A stretch of DNA of 32,919 nucleotides from Ichthyobacteriaceae bacterium (GTDB lineage Bacteria > Bacteroidota > Bacteroidia > Flavobacteriales > JADGDT01), in assembly GCA_023145615.1 (NCBI GenBank), contig JAGLDK010000077.1, positions 1 through 32,919 on the forward strand, in the 5' to 3' direction. Each line of letters starts with the position of its first letter. Within the stretch, counting starts at the first letter, position 1. This document shows positions 9,159 through 17,765 of the stretch, in pieces. A program made the translations under genes and the position numbers. Under the pieces are notes generated by a model. It saw only the letters and a program-made list of their open reading frames with translations. It searched no databases and was not told where the DNA came from.

Positions 9159-10325
9159 CTATTGTAGTTTTTTGTAGTAATTAAGCTTTTTATCATTGAG
9201 TAAATTGGGGTGGAAAATATTAATATAATCACTTAATTGCTTATCAGGATTAATAACAGCTTTTTCCCAATAATCATTCCCTCCATTTTCAGATAGTTTT
9301 TTACTATTCAAAAAAATATTTTTGTTTTTATATGCTTTAAATAACCTGTAACGAGAATCATTTTCTGTAAAGTTTTCATTAAGCTTAGTAGCATAATTCA
9401 ACCAAATATCTGCATCAATACCTTTGTTAAGTACCACTTCAATATTAAGAGGGGTAGAGCCAGTGCTTTTTATATAGTTGAAAATGTAGTTAGAGTTTGC
9501 ATCTTTTAAAAAGTTTGAGATATAACTGTTTCCACCCGCAACATACCAAGCATCTCCTGTTACACTTCCAATTATAACCGTTGGTTTAGTTTCAGATTTC
9601 GATGCAATGTTTTTTAGAATCATATATTTATTTTCTACATTACTAAAATACTTATCTGCATTATTCTCTTTATCAAAAAAAGCACCCACAAATTTTATCC
9701 ATTCAGCTCTTCCAAGCGGAGATGTTTCTTGCCAATCTAAAGTGTATATTATTGAAGTTCCTAATTCAATTAACTTTGCGAAGTTTTTATTCGATTTATC
9801 AAAACCACTTGTAAATATTGCATCATGATTTAGATATATAGCTTTTTCCATATTAAAACTTACAAAATCGCCAATGGCTTCAATTTTACCTGATTTAATT
9901 AATGAGTGTATTTTTTTATTGTAAATATATTTTGGTTCTGATATTGATTTTATTTTATCTATTTCTCCTAATTTGTCAATCATTGCAATTGTAACAGCAG
10001 ATAATACAGCCGAATTATTTACTTGAGTTAAATAAAACTTGTCTTTTGTGTTTTTTCTTAAATACAACGAGTCTTTAACAACATAATATTCGCAATAAAT
10101 CTCGTTTTTTTTCCAAGGATTAAATACCGTAATTTTTTTGTGGGTTTTATAGTAATCAACAGCAAATCCGTTTGAGTAGCTTAAATTTAGTTTCGATGTA
10201 ATAATTGTATCTAATGGTAGATGTTGGCTTTTTTTAGTAGCAATATTATCGTCAGTATTATTGGCTGTATTTTTGCACGATTGGAATATAAAAAGTAGTA
10301 TTAGTAGTTTAAAAGCATGTTTCAT
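9159..10325 (-). CDS. BtuF/FepB-like ABC-transporter substrate-binding lipoprotein
   Basis: A 388-residue lipoprotein (signal MKHAFKLLILLFIFQSC, lipobox Cys at residue 17). The body matches the periplasmic binding protein fold used for Fe(III)-siderophores, haem or cobalamin. Evidence is IEAIGDFVSFNMEKAIYLNHDAIF (residues ~144-167), then LGTSIIYTLDWQETSPLGRAEWIKFVGAFFDKE, and the second-lobe segment TVIIGSVTGDAWYVAGGNSYISNFLKDA. Permease and ATPase partners are not adjacent, so the substrate cannot be assigned. It is separated from porZ by 79 bases and from the FNR-like gene by a hairpin. Confidence 0.85.
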   Translation of the reverse strand: MKHAFKLLILLFIFQSCKNTANNTDDNIATKKSQHLPLDTIITSKLNLSYSNGFAVDYYKTHKKITVFNPWKKNEIYCEYYVVKDSLYLRKNTKDKFYLTQVNNSAVLSAVTIAMIDKLGEIDKIKSISEPKYIYNKKIHSLIKSGKIEAIGDFVSFNMEKAIYLNHDAIFTSGFDKSNKNFAKLIELGTSIIYTLDWQETSPLGRAEWIKFVGAFFDKENNADKYFSNVENKYMILKNIASKSETKPTVIIGSVTGDAWYVAGGNSYISNFLKDANSNYIFNYIKSTGSTPLNIEVVLNKGIDADIWLNYATKLNENFTENDSRYRLFKAYKNKNIFLNSKKLSENGGNDYWEKAVINPDKQLSDYINIFHPNLLNDKKLNYYKKLQ

Positions 10326-10363
10326 TTTGTCAGAAAGTTTATTTCGATTATTTTAAACATAAA

Positions 10364-10400
10364 AAAATCTTGTATTTACATAATGCAAATACAAGATTTT
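10364..10400 (-). terminator. Intrinsic terminator of the FNR-like regulator gene
   Basis: A 14-bp perfect inverted repeat (arms 10364-10377 and 10387-10400, AAAATCTTGTATTT) with a 9-base loop. It is followed on the minus strand by a T run. It begins 23 bases after the regulator's stop codon and separates it from the binding lipoprotein. Confidence 0.85.
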
Positions 10401-10422
10401 GTATGGAATATATTGTTTATGT

Positions 10423-11130
10423 TTAATCGAAAACGTTACCTAATTTGGCAAGTTTACCTCTTTCAACAAGTTTAATTTTACGTCCTTTAAGTACAATAAG
10501 TTTATCTTCTTTAAATTCCGATAAAAGCCTTATTGTTGATTCTGTTGCAGTACCAACTAAATTAGCAATTTCTTCTCGCGTAAGCGATACATCAAGATTA
10601 CCATCGCTAGTAACTCCAAATGTACTTTCAAGTAACAAAAGCATTTCTGCCAAACGTTCTCTAACAGTTTTTTGTGCCAAGTTTGTAATAATTCTACCAG
10701 CTTCTCCTAAGTCATGACAAGCAACTTTCATTAATTGCATTGAAAAACTTGGGCTTTGCTCAATTAATTCAAACAATTCCTGACGTGGTATAAAACAAGC
10801 TCTCGTTTCTTCAAGTGCAGTAATAGAAGCCGATAAAGGTTCATCGCTTAAAATTGCACGGTAACCCAATAAGTCTCCCGATTTTGCAAATCTAATAATT
10901 TGTTCCTTTCCTTCTATTCCTAGCTTATGAGTTTTGCATTTACCATGTTTTAAACAATAAACACCGTTAGGATTATTGCCTTCGTGCATAATAATTTGCC
11001 CCTTTTTAAAAACTACACAAGTTTTATTATCTGTTATTAGTTGTAGCTGCTTATCGGTAAGTACATCTAATACAGTACCCTCTCTTTCTTTGCAGTTTAA
11101 ACAACTTAAGTTACTATCGTTACATTCCAT
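10423..11130 (-). CDS. Crp/Fnr-family regulator, probably an FNR-like iron-sulfur sensor
   Basis: A 235-residue transcription factor. It has an N-terminal cysteine cluster (Cys3, Cys10, Cys13), a cyclic-nucleotide-binding-fold sensor (~25-140), a dimer helix, and a winged helix (LTREEIANLVGTATESTIRLLSEF, ~183-206). Glu197 and Arg201 match the base-reading residues of FNR and CRP. Cys112, in ALEETRACFIP, aligns with the fourth cluster ligand of E. coli FNR (Cys122, in ALETSMVCEIP). Together with the three N-terminal cysteines this suggests an oxygen- or NO-sensitive [4Fe-4S] regulator, although the N-terminal spacing (C-x6-C-x2-C) differs from E. coli. A TGA-N6-TCA site lies just upstream. Family assignment is firm; cluster binding is inferred. 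Confidence 0.9.
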   Translation of the reverse strand: MECNDSNLSCLNCKEREGTVLDVLTDKQLQLITDNKTCVVFKKGQIIMHEGNNPNGVYCLKHGKCKTHKLGIEGKEQIIRFAKSGDLLGYRAILSDEPLSASITALEETRACFIPRQELFELIEQSPSFSMQLMKVACHDLGEAGRIITNLAQKTVRERLAEMLLLLESTFGVTSDGNLDVSLTREEIANLVGTATESTIRLLSEFKEDKLIVLKGRKIKLVERGKLAKLGNVFD

Positions 11131-11152
11131 TTGACAAATATAATTTTTTTTT

Positions 11153-11168
11153 AATGATAAATGTCATT
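11153..11168. promoter_or_regulatory. Candidate FNR/CRP-type operator upstream of the FNR-like gene
   Basis: AATGATAAATGTCATT is an inverted repeat AATGA-N6-TCATT, with the TGA-N6-TCA spacing of FNR and CRP boxes. Its near edge is 22 bases upstream of the regulator's start codon, so binding would overlap the promoter or leader and could give self-repression. This is a single site recognised by eye. Confidence 0.4.
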
Positions 11169-11262
11169 TTATTAACTTAATGCAGTTAATCGGATAAAAT
11201 TGCATTAGGTCGATTTTGAGAAGTCGTGATTTTGCGTCTCAATACTACTGATTACTATATGT

Positions 11263-11889
11263 TTAGCCTAAAAATAGAATTATTACTTGTGGAAAAAAAC
11301 CTATAATAAAACCCGATATAACTTCTATATTAGTATGAGCCTTTAAAATTAGCCTAGCACTTGCTACCATGCCAATTACAATTGAGGAAATAACAATTAG
11401 TGGAATTAAATGAATAAAATATACACTACTTAAAAATACCAAAAAACCCATAAAAGAGCTTACTGCCGAAACATGTAAACTAACTTTTATTTTTCTTAAA
11501 AGCATAATAATTAAGAACATTGATATCATTACTCCGTATAAAAAATTTACAAGCGGAAAACTCACTTTTTTACCATTAAGTATATACGCAGCAATAAAAA
11601 GATAAATCATTGTTGTAAGAATTGGAAGATATCTTTCTTCTGCCAATTTCATTTCAAAAGATTCAATATAATCTATTTTATGTAAAATTAATGTGGTTAG
11701 TAATGGTAGAAACAAGGTTGAAGATAGCATAGTAATGCTAATAATTATTTTTTCGTTTACGGTTAAAGCACTTTCGAAACTTATTAAAAATACCATCAGT
11801 GTAGCAATAGGTATAAATACCGGATGAAACACGTATGATATTAATTGAGAAATATTTATGTTATGTGTTGAATTACTTATTTTAGGCAT
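11263..11889 (-). CDS. PAP2-like membrane protein
   Basis: A 208-residue membrane protein with about six hydrophobic segments. Traces of the PAP2 (phosphatidic acid phosphatase type 2) motifs are present in order: K-L-A-E-E-R-Y-L-P near residue 83, S-L-H-V-S-A near 138, and A-R-L-I-L-K-A-H-T-N-I-E near 179-190. The normal SGH and SRx5HxxxD motifs are altered (SLH; His followed by Glu instead of Asp). It is therefore PAP2-related, and phosphatase activity is uncertain. The start lies 10 bases after the rpoN stop, so it is probably cotranscribed with rpoN. Confidence 0.72.
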   Translation of the reverse strand: MPKISNSTHNINISQLISYVFHPVFIPIATLMVFLISFESALTVNEKIIISITMLSSTLFLPLLTTLILHKIDYIESFEMKLAEERYLPILTTMIYLFIAAYILNGKKVSFPLVNFLYGVMISMFLIIMLLRKIKVSLHVSAVSSFMGFLVFLSSVYFIHLIPLIVISSIVIGMVASARLILKAHTNIEVISGFIIGFFPQVIILFLG

Positions 11890-11899
11890 TTTACATATG

Positions 11900-13327
11900 T
11901 TAAATTATCTCTTTACGTAGTCTTGCAACTGCATATCCAAGCTGTTCTCTATATTTAGCAACCGTTCGTCGTGCAATTTTATATCCTTTACTTGCTAACT
12001 CTTCCACAAGTTTCGAATCGGTTAATGGGGTTTGTTTATTTTCGTTGTCAATTAACTCTGCTAATACCGATTTAACCTCGTTTGTTGATATGTCATCGCC
12101 TTCGGAGTTTTTAACCGACTCCGAGAAAAAATCTTTCAGCAAAAATGTACCAAGCGGAGTGCTTACGTACTTGCTATTTACAACTCTAGATATTGTTGAT
12201 ATATCAAGCAAAAGTTCATCTGCTATATCTTTTTGTATCATCGGTTTCATATCTCTTTCGTCTCCCGAAATAAAATAATTGTATTGCAATTTCATTATTT
12301 CGTTCATTGTACTATAAAGAGTATTTTGGCGGGTTTTAATGGCTTCGATATACCACTTTGCCGAATCGAGCTTTTGTTTAATATACAAAACCTTTTGTTC
12401 TAATTCCTTACTTGCATTGGTCGATTCTTTATAGGTTTCGAAGGCTTCGGTGTAACTTGGCGATACGTTTAACGATGGAATATCTCCACCATTCATGCTC
12501 AATTCAAGTTTGCCATCAATAATTTTAATTTCAAAATCGGGAGTAATTTGTTCGGCAAGTTTATCGGTTGTAGAAAATCCAAGTCCGGGTTTTGGAGTAA
12601 CCATCGATATTAATTCAACAGCATCTTTAAAAGAATTTACATCTATTTCTAAATCTTCTATTATTTTTTCGTGATGCTTATTTGCAAAATCATCAAAATA
12701 ATTATTAATAATTTCTAATGCAATTTTACGTTCAATAGTATGAGAACCCGATTCAATTTGAATTTTAATACATTCTTTTAAATCTCTTGCACCAACACCA
12801 ACCGGCTCTAATTTCTGAACTATTTTAAGTATTGATAATAGCTCATTTTCATCGGTGTAAATATTATAGTTAAAAGCCAAATCGTCTGATATAGAGAGTA
12901 AATCTCTTCGTATATAACCATCTTCATCAATATTGCCAATAATATATTCTGCCAAAATATATTGCTCATCGGTTAAATTATATGCGCTAATTTGCTCTAA
13001 CAGATGCTCAATTAAAGTAATACCGCCGGCATAAGGTATTTGATTGTCTTCGTCATCGGTACTATAATTATTTGCCTTGTATTTATACTGAGGTTCGTCG
13101 TCGTTTAAATATTCATCTACCTTTATTTCAGAATTATCGGTAGTGTCGTAAATAGAATCTTCGGTTTCGGTTTTTTTAATTTCCAATGCAGGATTTTCCT
13201 CAACCTCCCTGCGTATTTCTTGTTCAAATGCAGTTAATGGCAACTGCACCATATTCATTAGTTGAATTTGCTGAGGCGATAGTTTTTGTAACTGTTTCTG
13301 ACTTAAAGATTGTTTTTGTTTCGACAT
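11900..13327 (-). CDS. rpoN: RNA polymerase sigma-54 factor
   Basis: A 475-residue sigma-54. The Gln/Leu-rich region I is clear (SQKQLQKLSPQQIQLMNMVQLPL, residues ~9-31), followed by EQEIRREVEENPALE, an acidic region II (~50-95), the core-binding domain, the DNA-binding domain, and the RpoN box ARRTVAKYREQL at 452-463, which reads the -24 element. It allows transcription that needs AAA+ activators; none of those is coded in this window. The length and both ends are complete. Confidence 0.96.
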   Translation of the reverse strand: MSKQKQSLSQKQLQKLSPQQIQLMNMVQLPLTAFEQEIRREVEENPALEIKKTETEDSIYDTTDNSEIKVDEYLNDDEPQYKYKANNYSTDDEDNQIPYAGGITLIEHLLEQISAYNLTDEQYILAEYIIGNIDEDGYIRRDLLSISDDLAFNYNIYTDENELLSILKIVQKLEPVGVGARDLKECIKIQIESGSHTIERKIALEIINNYFDDFANKHHEKIIEDLEIDVNSFKDAVELISMVTPKPGLGFSTTDKLAEQITPDFEIKIIDGKLELSMNGGDIPSLNVSPSYTEAFETYKESTNASKELEQKVLYIKQKLDSAKWYIEAIKTRQNTLYSTMNEIMKLQYNYFISGDERDMKPMIQKDIADELLLDISTISRVVNSKYVSTPLGTFLLKDFFSESVKNSEGDDISTNEVKSVLAELIDNENKQTPLTDSKLVEELASKGYKIARRTVAKYREQLGYAVARLRKEII

Positions 13328-13405
13328 ACCACAAATTTATGTAAAAACTAATACCAAAACAATAACGTAATATTAAATATGTGTTGATTGTAAAAAAGTA
13401 TTTGT

Positions 13406-13441
13406 GCAATTACAACAGCAAAATTTTGCTATTGTAATTGC
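13406..13441. repeat. Palindrome between the AsmA-family gene and rpoN
   Basis: A 36-base near-perfect palindrome: GCAATTACAA pairs with TTGTAATTGC, and the centre AGCAAAATTTTGCT is itself a perfect palindrome, with one C/A mismatch between them. It lies 79 bases upstream of rpoN and 63 bases after the end of the AsmA-family gene. It may end the AsmA transcript or serve as an operator; no T tract is adjacent. Confidence 0.5.
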
Positions 13442-13481
13442 ATGAATTGGGTTTTGATTAATTGCCTTTATTAGTTGAGTC

Positions 13482-13502
13482 TAATAATAATAATAATAAT
13501 AA
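13482..13502. repeat. (TAA)7 microsatellite
   Basis: Seven perfect TAA triplets, starting one base beyond the stop codon of the minus-strand AsmA-family gene. It is outside coding sequence, so length changes would not shift a reading frame. Confidence 0.9.
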
Positions 13503-13503
13503 A

Positions 13504-16125
13504 CTAGAAAAGGCTTTTAAATAAGTTGTTAGCTTTCTTTTCTAAATCTTTCACTTCTTCTTCGTCAAGATTTTTAATATATTTTTCGGCTTCTTTAACT
13601 GCTTTTTTACCTCCATCTTTTTTAGCCTTCTTTATTTCTTTATCAGCTAACCCTTTTAAATATTTTTCTGGAGTAGCTGCTTTTTCGTCTCCATAAGTAA
13701 GAGAGTATTTAGGAGCACTTATATTACCTTTAATTTTTCCTGAAACATCAATTTTATCTGATATTTTTATGTCAGATTTAAACTGTTTGGCAAAAGCTAA
13801 TGCCTTATCAATTGATTTATTAATTTCGGCACCCAAATATTTTCTTGGAAAATCCATGTCAACATCCAAGTTTAAAGTTTGTTTGTCAATATCCGATGTA
13901 CCTCCAATTTTAGCATTCAACTCCTGAATTTTAACATTAAAAGGATGCACCTTTAATAATCCGTTTGTTATAACAAACGAAATATTAACATCTTTCATTG
14001 TTGGGTTTTTTGTTAGTTCGGAAGTTTTTAGAGTTTTAGAAAGATCTTTTATAAAATCGGTTTCTTTTAAATTAACATTATGAGTTTTTAAGTTACCTCT
14101 GCTGTTTAGGGTTTTCATAACCGGGCTCATTGTGTTATCAAGTTTCGATGTCATTGTAAATTTTGCAGAAATTTTACCGCCAGTTTGTTTTGCTATCGGA
14201 GCTATTTGATCAACAACATTAAAGGTAGTAGCAATTTTTTTTATCGAAATTTTTGTGGCATCATATTTAAAATTCATAGTAGGATTTAAACTGTCTTTTG
14301 ACGAATATTTTCCGTTTACCAACATGGTGCCATCAAAAATATTCATTTTTGTATTGTTTAAATATGCAGACTGATTCTTGATTTTTATGTTACCCTTAAC
14401 ATTTGTAGCATTAATAGTTTCGTACTTAAAGTTTTTAATGCTTATAGTATTGTTGAAATTAATTTTAGCAGGAATTATAACAACTTCAAAAGGCTCTTCG
14501 GCAGTTGGAGTTGTGTTTTTGTTTTCTTCAGAATTATTGGGTTCATTTTCTTCAACAGGAATAAAATCCGAACCATTAAAAGTATTAGATTTAATATCAA
14601 GAGTCGCAAAAAGTTCTTCGTCTTTCATGGCAAATTCTAAATACTTTTTTATTTTTCCGGTAGCCGAAATATCACTTTCTCCTAGTTTGAAATTAAATTT
14701 ATTTAGGCTGATGAATTTTGGAGTAATTGTTAACGATGCATTTTTTATAAGAACATCGTTTTTAAACATTTTACTTTTATACACAAAATGTTTCATTTCA
14801 ATTAAGCCATTTGCTGTAAATTTTTGGTATTGTTCTTTTTCTAAATCCGATAAAATTCCTTCTAACGAAATATCAGCATTAATTATACCATTTAACTCTT
14901 CGTCTTTTTCTAGAGGAATAGCTTTTTTTATTTTAGCAAAATCTAAATTTGCCTTAAAACCTACCTTAATAAACGGGTCGGTAATTAAATTTTCAGAGTA
15001 GAAGTTTGCACTAATTTTATTGTCGGTAATTTTGGCTTTAAATGTTTTTAGGTTAACCGATATTTTATCTAAATCATTACCCTGTGGCTTATTTATATTA
15101 AAAAGGAAATTAATATCATCAATGCTTTCAGGTAAATCGGCATATTTTATACTTGAGTTTTTTACAGTAGTACTCATCTTAAAAGCTGGCATTGTATTGT
15201 TATTATACAAACCATTAACTTCTCCATCAATTTTAAATTCTCCTTTGGCAGTTACATCTTTTAAATCTTTATTGTATTCTTCCGGAACTAATTGAAGTAA
15301 ATCTTTAAATGTTGAATTTGGAGTATTAAACTTTAAATTGATATTTAAACTTTCGTCAATTTGTTTAATTACACCTTGCCAGTTTAATACAATATTATTT
15401 ACACCTATATTATTGTTTAATAGAGTATATATACCGTTTTGTAAATCAATATTTAAGTTTAAATCGCCTTTAATTTCGGCATCTTTAAGCATATTACTTT
15501 TGCCACTCCAAAAATTAACTTTTTCAATAAAAGTATTAGTTTTTAAATTTAGCACATCGTTTATAAACTCTCCGTTACCGCTATGGTTTAGGTTGTTTAA
15601 TTTTATAAAATCATTACCTTTTTCGTCAACAATATTAATATTAGCATCAACAATTGAATAGTTAGTAATGTTAAGAGAAAAGCCATTTTCAGAGCCCGAT
15701 TCTTGTTCTGTATTTTCATCCGTAGATTTTGCAATAGGCTCTGTTTCCTCTTTTTTATCTTCCGAAGTTTCGGTTAAAGCATAATTTATAGTTGGTTTTA
15801 TTAATTCAATACTATTAATATCAATTTTATTGTCGAACACAATTGCACTAGTATTTAAAGCAATTCCAAATTTTTCAATACTAATAAATTCTTCTCCTAA
15901 ATTGTTATGCACATTAACGTTTTTTAAAGAAAATGTAAAGTTCGGAAAGTTCGAAAATAAAGACATACTATAGTCTTCAACTTCTATTTTTCCATCGTAA
16001 TTTTTATTAGCATATTTTAAAACTTCCTCTTTTATTTGGTTTTGATATATATATGGCACTGCAATTGCCGAAATTATTACTATTAAAAGTATAATTGATA
16101 CTATTGAAATTGCTTTTTTTAACAT
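13504..16125 (-). CDS. AsmA-family protein
   Basis: An ~873-residue envelope protein. I place the start at the ATG at 16125 because it opens directly into a signal anchor (MLKKAISIVSIILLIVIISAIAVPYIY). The longer frame to 16224 would add 33 residues ahead of the anchor. The AsmA N-terminal pattern follows (KIEVEDYSMSLFSNFPNFTFSLKNVNV). The long body is beta-rich with repeated 'INFN..I.IKNFKYE..N' style strands, and the AsmA C-terminal region near ~640-800 includes GGKISAKFTMTSKL and LNLDVDMDFPRKYLG. It ends in a Lys/Glu-rich helix. AsmA-like proteins of this build are thought to bridge the periplasm and move lipids or help outer-membrane assembly; the exact role here is unknown. Two acidic linkers (near 140-150 and 530) are low-complexity. 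Confidence 0.85.
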   Translation of the reverse strand: MLKKAISIVSIILLIVIISAIAVPYIYQNQIKEEVLKYANKNYDGKIEVEDYSMSLFSNFPNFTFSLKNVNVHNNLGEEFISIEKFGIALNTSAIVFDNKIDINSIELIKPTINYALTETSEDKKEETEPIAKSTDENTEQESGSENGFSLNITNYSIVDANINIVDEKGNDFIKLNNLNHSGNGEFINDVLNLKTNTFIEKVNFWSGKSNMLKDAEIKGDLNLNIDLQNGIYTLLNNNIGVNNIVLNWQGVIKQIDESLNINLKFNTPNSTFKDLLQLVPEEYNKDLKDVTAKGEFKIDGEVNGLYNNNTMPAFKMSTTVKNSSIKYADLPESIDDINFLFNINKPQGNDLDKISVNLKTFKAKITDNKISANFYSENLITDPFIKVGFKANLDFAKIKKAIPLEKDEELNGIINADISLEGILSDLEKEQYQKFTANGLIEMKHFVYKSKMFKNDVLIKNASLTITPKFISLNKFNFKLGESDISATGKIKKYLEFAMKDEELFATLDIKSNTFNGSDFIPVEENEPNNSEENKNTTPTAEEPFEVVIIPAKINFNNTISIKNFKYETINATNVKGNIKIKNQSAYLNNTKMNIFDGTMLVNGKYSSKDSLNPTMNFKYDATKISIKKIATTFNVVDQIAPIAKQTGGKISAKFTMTSKLDNTMSPVMKTLNSRGNLKTHNVNLKETDFIKDLSKTLKTSELTKNPTMKDVNISFVITNGLLKVHPFNVKIQELNAKIGGTSDIDKQTLNLDVDMDFPRKYLGAEINKSIDKALAFAKQFKSDIKISDKIDVSGKIKGNISAPKYSLTYGDEKAATPEKYLKGLADKEIKKAKKDGGKKAVKEAEKYIKNLDEEEVKDLEKKANNLFKSLF

Positions 16126-16441
16126 AGGTTTAGTATTGAATAATAAATGTAAAGTAATATGTATTAACTTCTTACATTGTAAGTATATAGAACTAGTTAA
16201 TATATGTTGTAAAATTGTTTGCAATTTATTCCATTTTATTAAAGCTTGGCATTAATTGTAATACTTTTTCATAAATTAGCAACATTATTTTAATGTATAA
16301 ATTTATTATATAGTTGGTTTTTTATATAAACAAATGGCTATTTATAAATGTAATTGTTTTGTAACTTTTATGGTTTCTGCTTATACTGAGTAAGGAATAA
16401 TAATTTAGCTAATTAATAAACCCAAAAAAATATATTTTACC
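16126..16441. other. Divergent intergenic region before the AsmA-family gene and ftsX
   Basis: About 316 bases between two divergent starts. It is very AT-rich. I see no gene, no strong hairpin and no promoter pair that I could defend. It must hold the promoters of both transcripts. Confidence 0.5.
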
Positions 16442-17308
16442 ATGAAGGATGTAAATAAAAGTAAAGTTAAATCGTCGTATGCTTCGGTAGTGGTAAGTAT
16501 ATCGTTAGTGTTGTTTTCTTTAGGTATTATAGGAATACTTTTAATAAATGCAAAAAAAGTAAGCGAGTATATTAAAGAAAATTTTGCATTAACTATTTAT
16601 TTAAGCGATACCGCCCGTAAGGTTGATGTTGCTAAATTGCAAAAAACACTAGAATTAGCAGAATTTGTAAGAAGTACCGAATATGTAACTAAAGAGGAAG
16701 CTGCAAAATCGTTGAAAAAAGATTTAGGAGAAGATTTTGTTGATTTTTTGGGGTATAATCCATTAAAAAATTCGTTAGATGTTCATTTACGATATCAATA
16801 TGTTACATCAGATTACGTATTAAAGGTAGAGAAGGATTTGTTGAAAAAAGCTTTTATATCAGAAGTGTCGTACGATAAGTTATTGGTAAAGCAAATGAAT
16901 ACAAATATTGATAAAATTAAATATTGGGCCATTGGAATATCGTTTCTATTTTTATTAATATCGGTTGCTTTAATAAATAGTTCAATCAGATTATCGGTAT
17001 ATTCTAAGCGATTTACAATTAGAACAATGCAATTGGTTGGAGCTACATCTAGCTTTATTCGTCGTCCGTTTATATGGAAAAATATTAAACTAGGACTTTT
17101 GGGAGGTTTTATTGCAGTATTAATGATTTCGGTAGCGTTATACTATATAAGTTTAGAGTATCCAATAATAACCAACGAAAGTGATATGTATATTTATGGA
17201 GCAGTTTTTTTAACTGTTATTTTAGTAGGTGCAATTATCACATCATTTAGTACTTTGTTTGCTTTAAATAAATTTTTACGTCTTACAATGAAAGAGCTAT
17301 ATAACTAA
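16442..17308 (+). CDS. ftsX: Cell division protein FtsX
   Basis: A 288-residue inner-membrane protein with the FtsX layout: one helix (~13-36), a periplasmic domain (~40-155; FALTIYLSD and the FLGYNPLKNSLDVHLR segment), then three more helices (~160-180, 215-235, 250-272). The conserved RTMQLVGATSSFIRRPFIWK stretch lies before the third helix. With the ATPase FtsE it forms an ABC-like complex that controls septal peptidoglycan hydrolases. ftsE is not adjacent, which is common in this phylum. It begins the ftsX-DUF3098 transcript. Confidence 0.93.
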   Translation: MKDVNKSKVKSSYASVVVSISLVLFSLGIIGILLINAKKVSEYIKENFALTIYLSDTARKVDVAKLQKTLELAEFVRSTEYVTKEEAAKSLKKDLGEDFVDFLGYNPLKNSLDVHLRYQYVTSDYVLKVEKDLLKKAFISEVSYDKLLVKQMNTNIDKIKYWAIGISFLFLLISVALINSSIRLSVYSKRFTIRTMQLVGATSSFIRRPFIWKNIKLGLLGGFIAVLMISVALYYISLEYPIITNESDMYIYGAVFLTVILVGAIITSFSTLFALNKFLRLTMKELYN

Positions 17309-17333
17309 ATTAGTGCTTAAAAAAATATATAAA

Positions 17334-17561
17334 ATGAATGAAAGTAAATTCCTTTTCGGAAAGAAAAATTATACTTTAATGGCAATTGGAGTTGCAATAA
17401 TAGCCTTGGGCTATATACTTATGTCGGGTGGTTCGTCAGAATCTGCCGACAACTTCAATTACGAAATGTTTAGCGTAGTACGCATAAGAATAGCTCCTTT
17501 ATTGGTTATAATAGGATTTGTAGTAAATGTGTGGGCTATTTTAGCAAAGCCAAGTAAATAA
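17334..17561 (+). CDS. DUF3098 small membrane protein
   Basis: A 75-residue protein with two hydrophobic segments and the DUF3098 pattern FLFGKKNYTLMAIGVAIIALGYILMSGG, then a linker and a second helix. I chose the ATG at 17334 over an in-frame GTG at 17313, because family members begin just before the FLFGKKNY motif. It follows ftsX by 25 bases and is followed by a strong terminator. Function is unknown; the steady neighbourhood with ftsX and uppP suggests an envelope or division role, which is inference. Confidence 0.88.
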   Translation: MNESKFLFGKKNYTLMAIGVAIIALGYILMSGGSSESADNFNYEMFSVVRIRIAPLLVIIGFVVNVWAILAKPSK

Positions 17562-17572
17562 AAATATTAAAT

Positions 17573-17625
17573 AAAGGTTAAGGGTAATTCTGAAAATTGT
17601 TTTTTTAGAATTACCCTTAACCTTT
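17573..17625 (+). terminator. Terminator of ftsX-DUF3098
   Basis: A 19-bp perfect inverted repeat (arms 17573-17591 and 17607-17625, beginning AAAGGTTAAGGG) with a 15-base loop that contains a T run, and T residues after the stem. It starts 12 bases after the DUF3098 stop. Confidence 0.85.
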
Positions 17626-17765
17626 TTATAAACAGTTTGTTGCTTTTTTTGTAATTATCTGTTTATTAGTAAAATGAAACACAATAAATTACATGTCTAT
17701 AATATAATTATATGTAGCTTGTTTTTATAGTGTTTAGTAATGATTAATTTATATCAGTTAATAAA

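Noticed and set aside
11131-11145. TATATTTG just before the FNR-like gene as a Bacteroidota -7 promoter box
   Set aside because: It matches TAnnTTTG but lies within about 10 bases of the start codon and has no -33 partner at the right distance.
14378-15661. Plus-strand frames of 90-207 codons inside the AsmA-family gene
   Set aside because: Antisense to a well-supported 873-residue gene, with no family likeness.
17313-17333. GTG at 17313 as the start of the DUF3098 gene
   Set aside because: The ATG at 17334 places the start directly before the family motif; the extra seven residues are not typical of the family.
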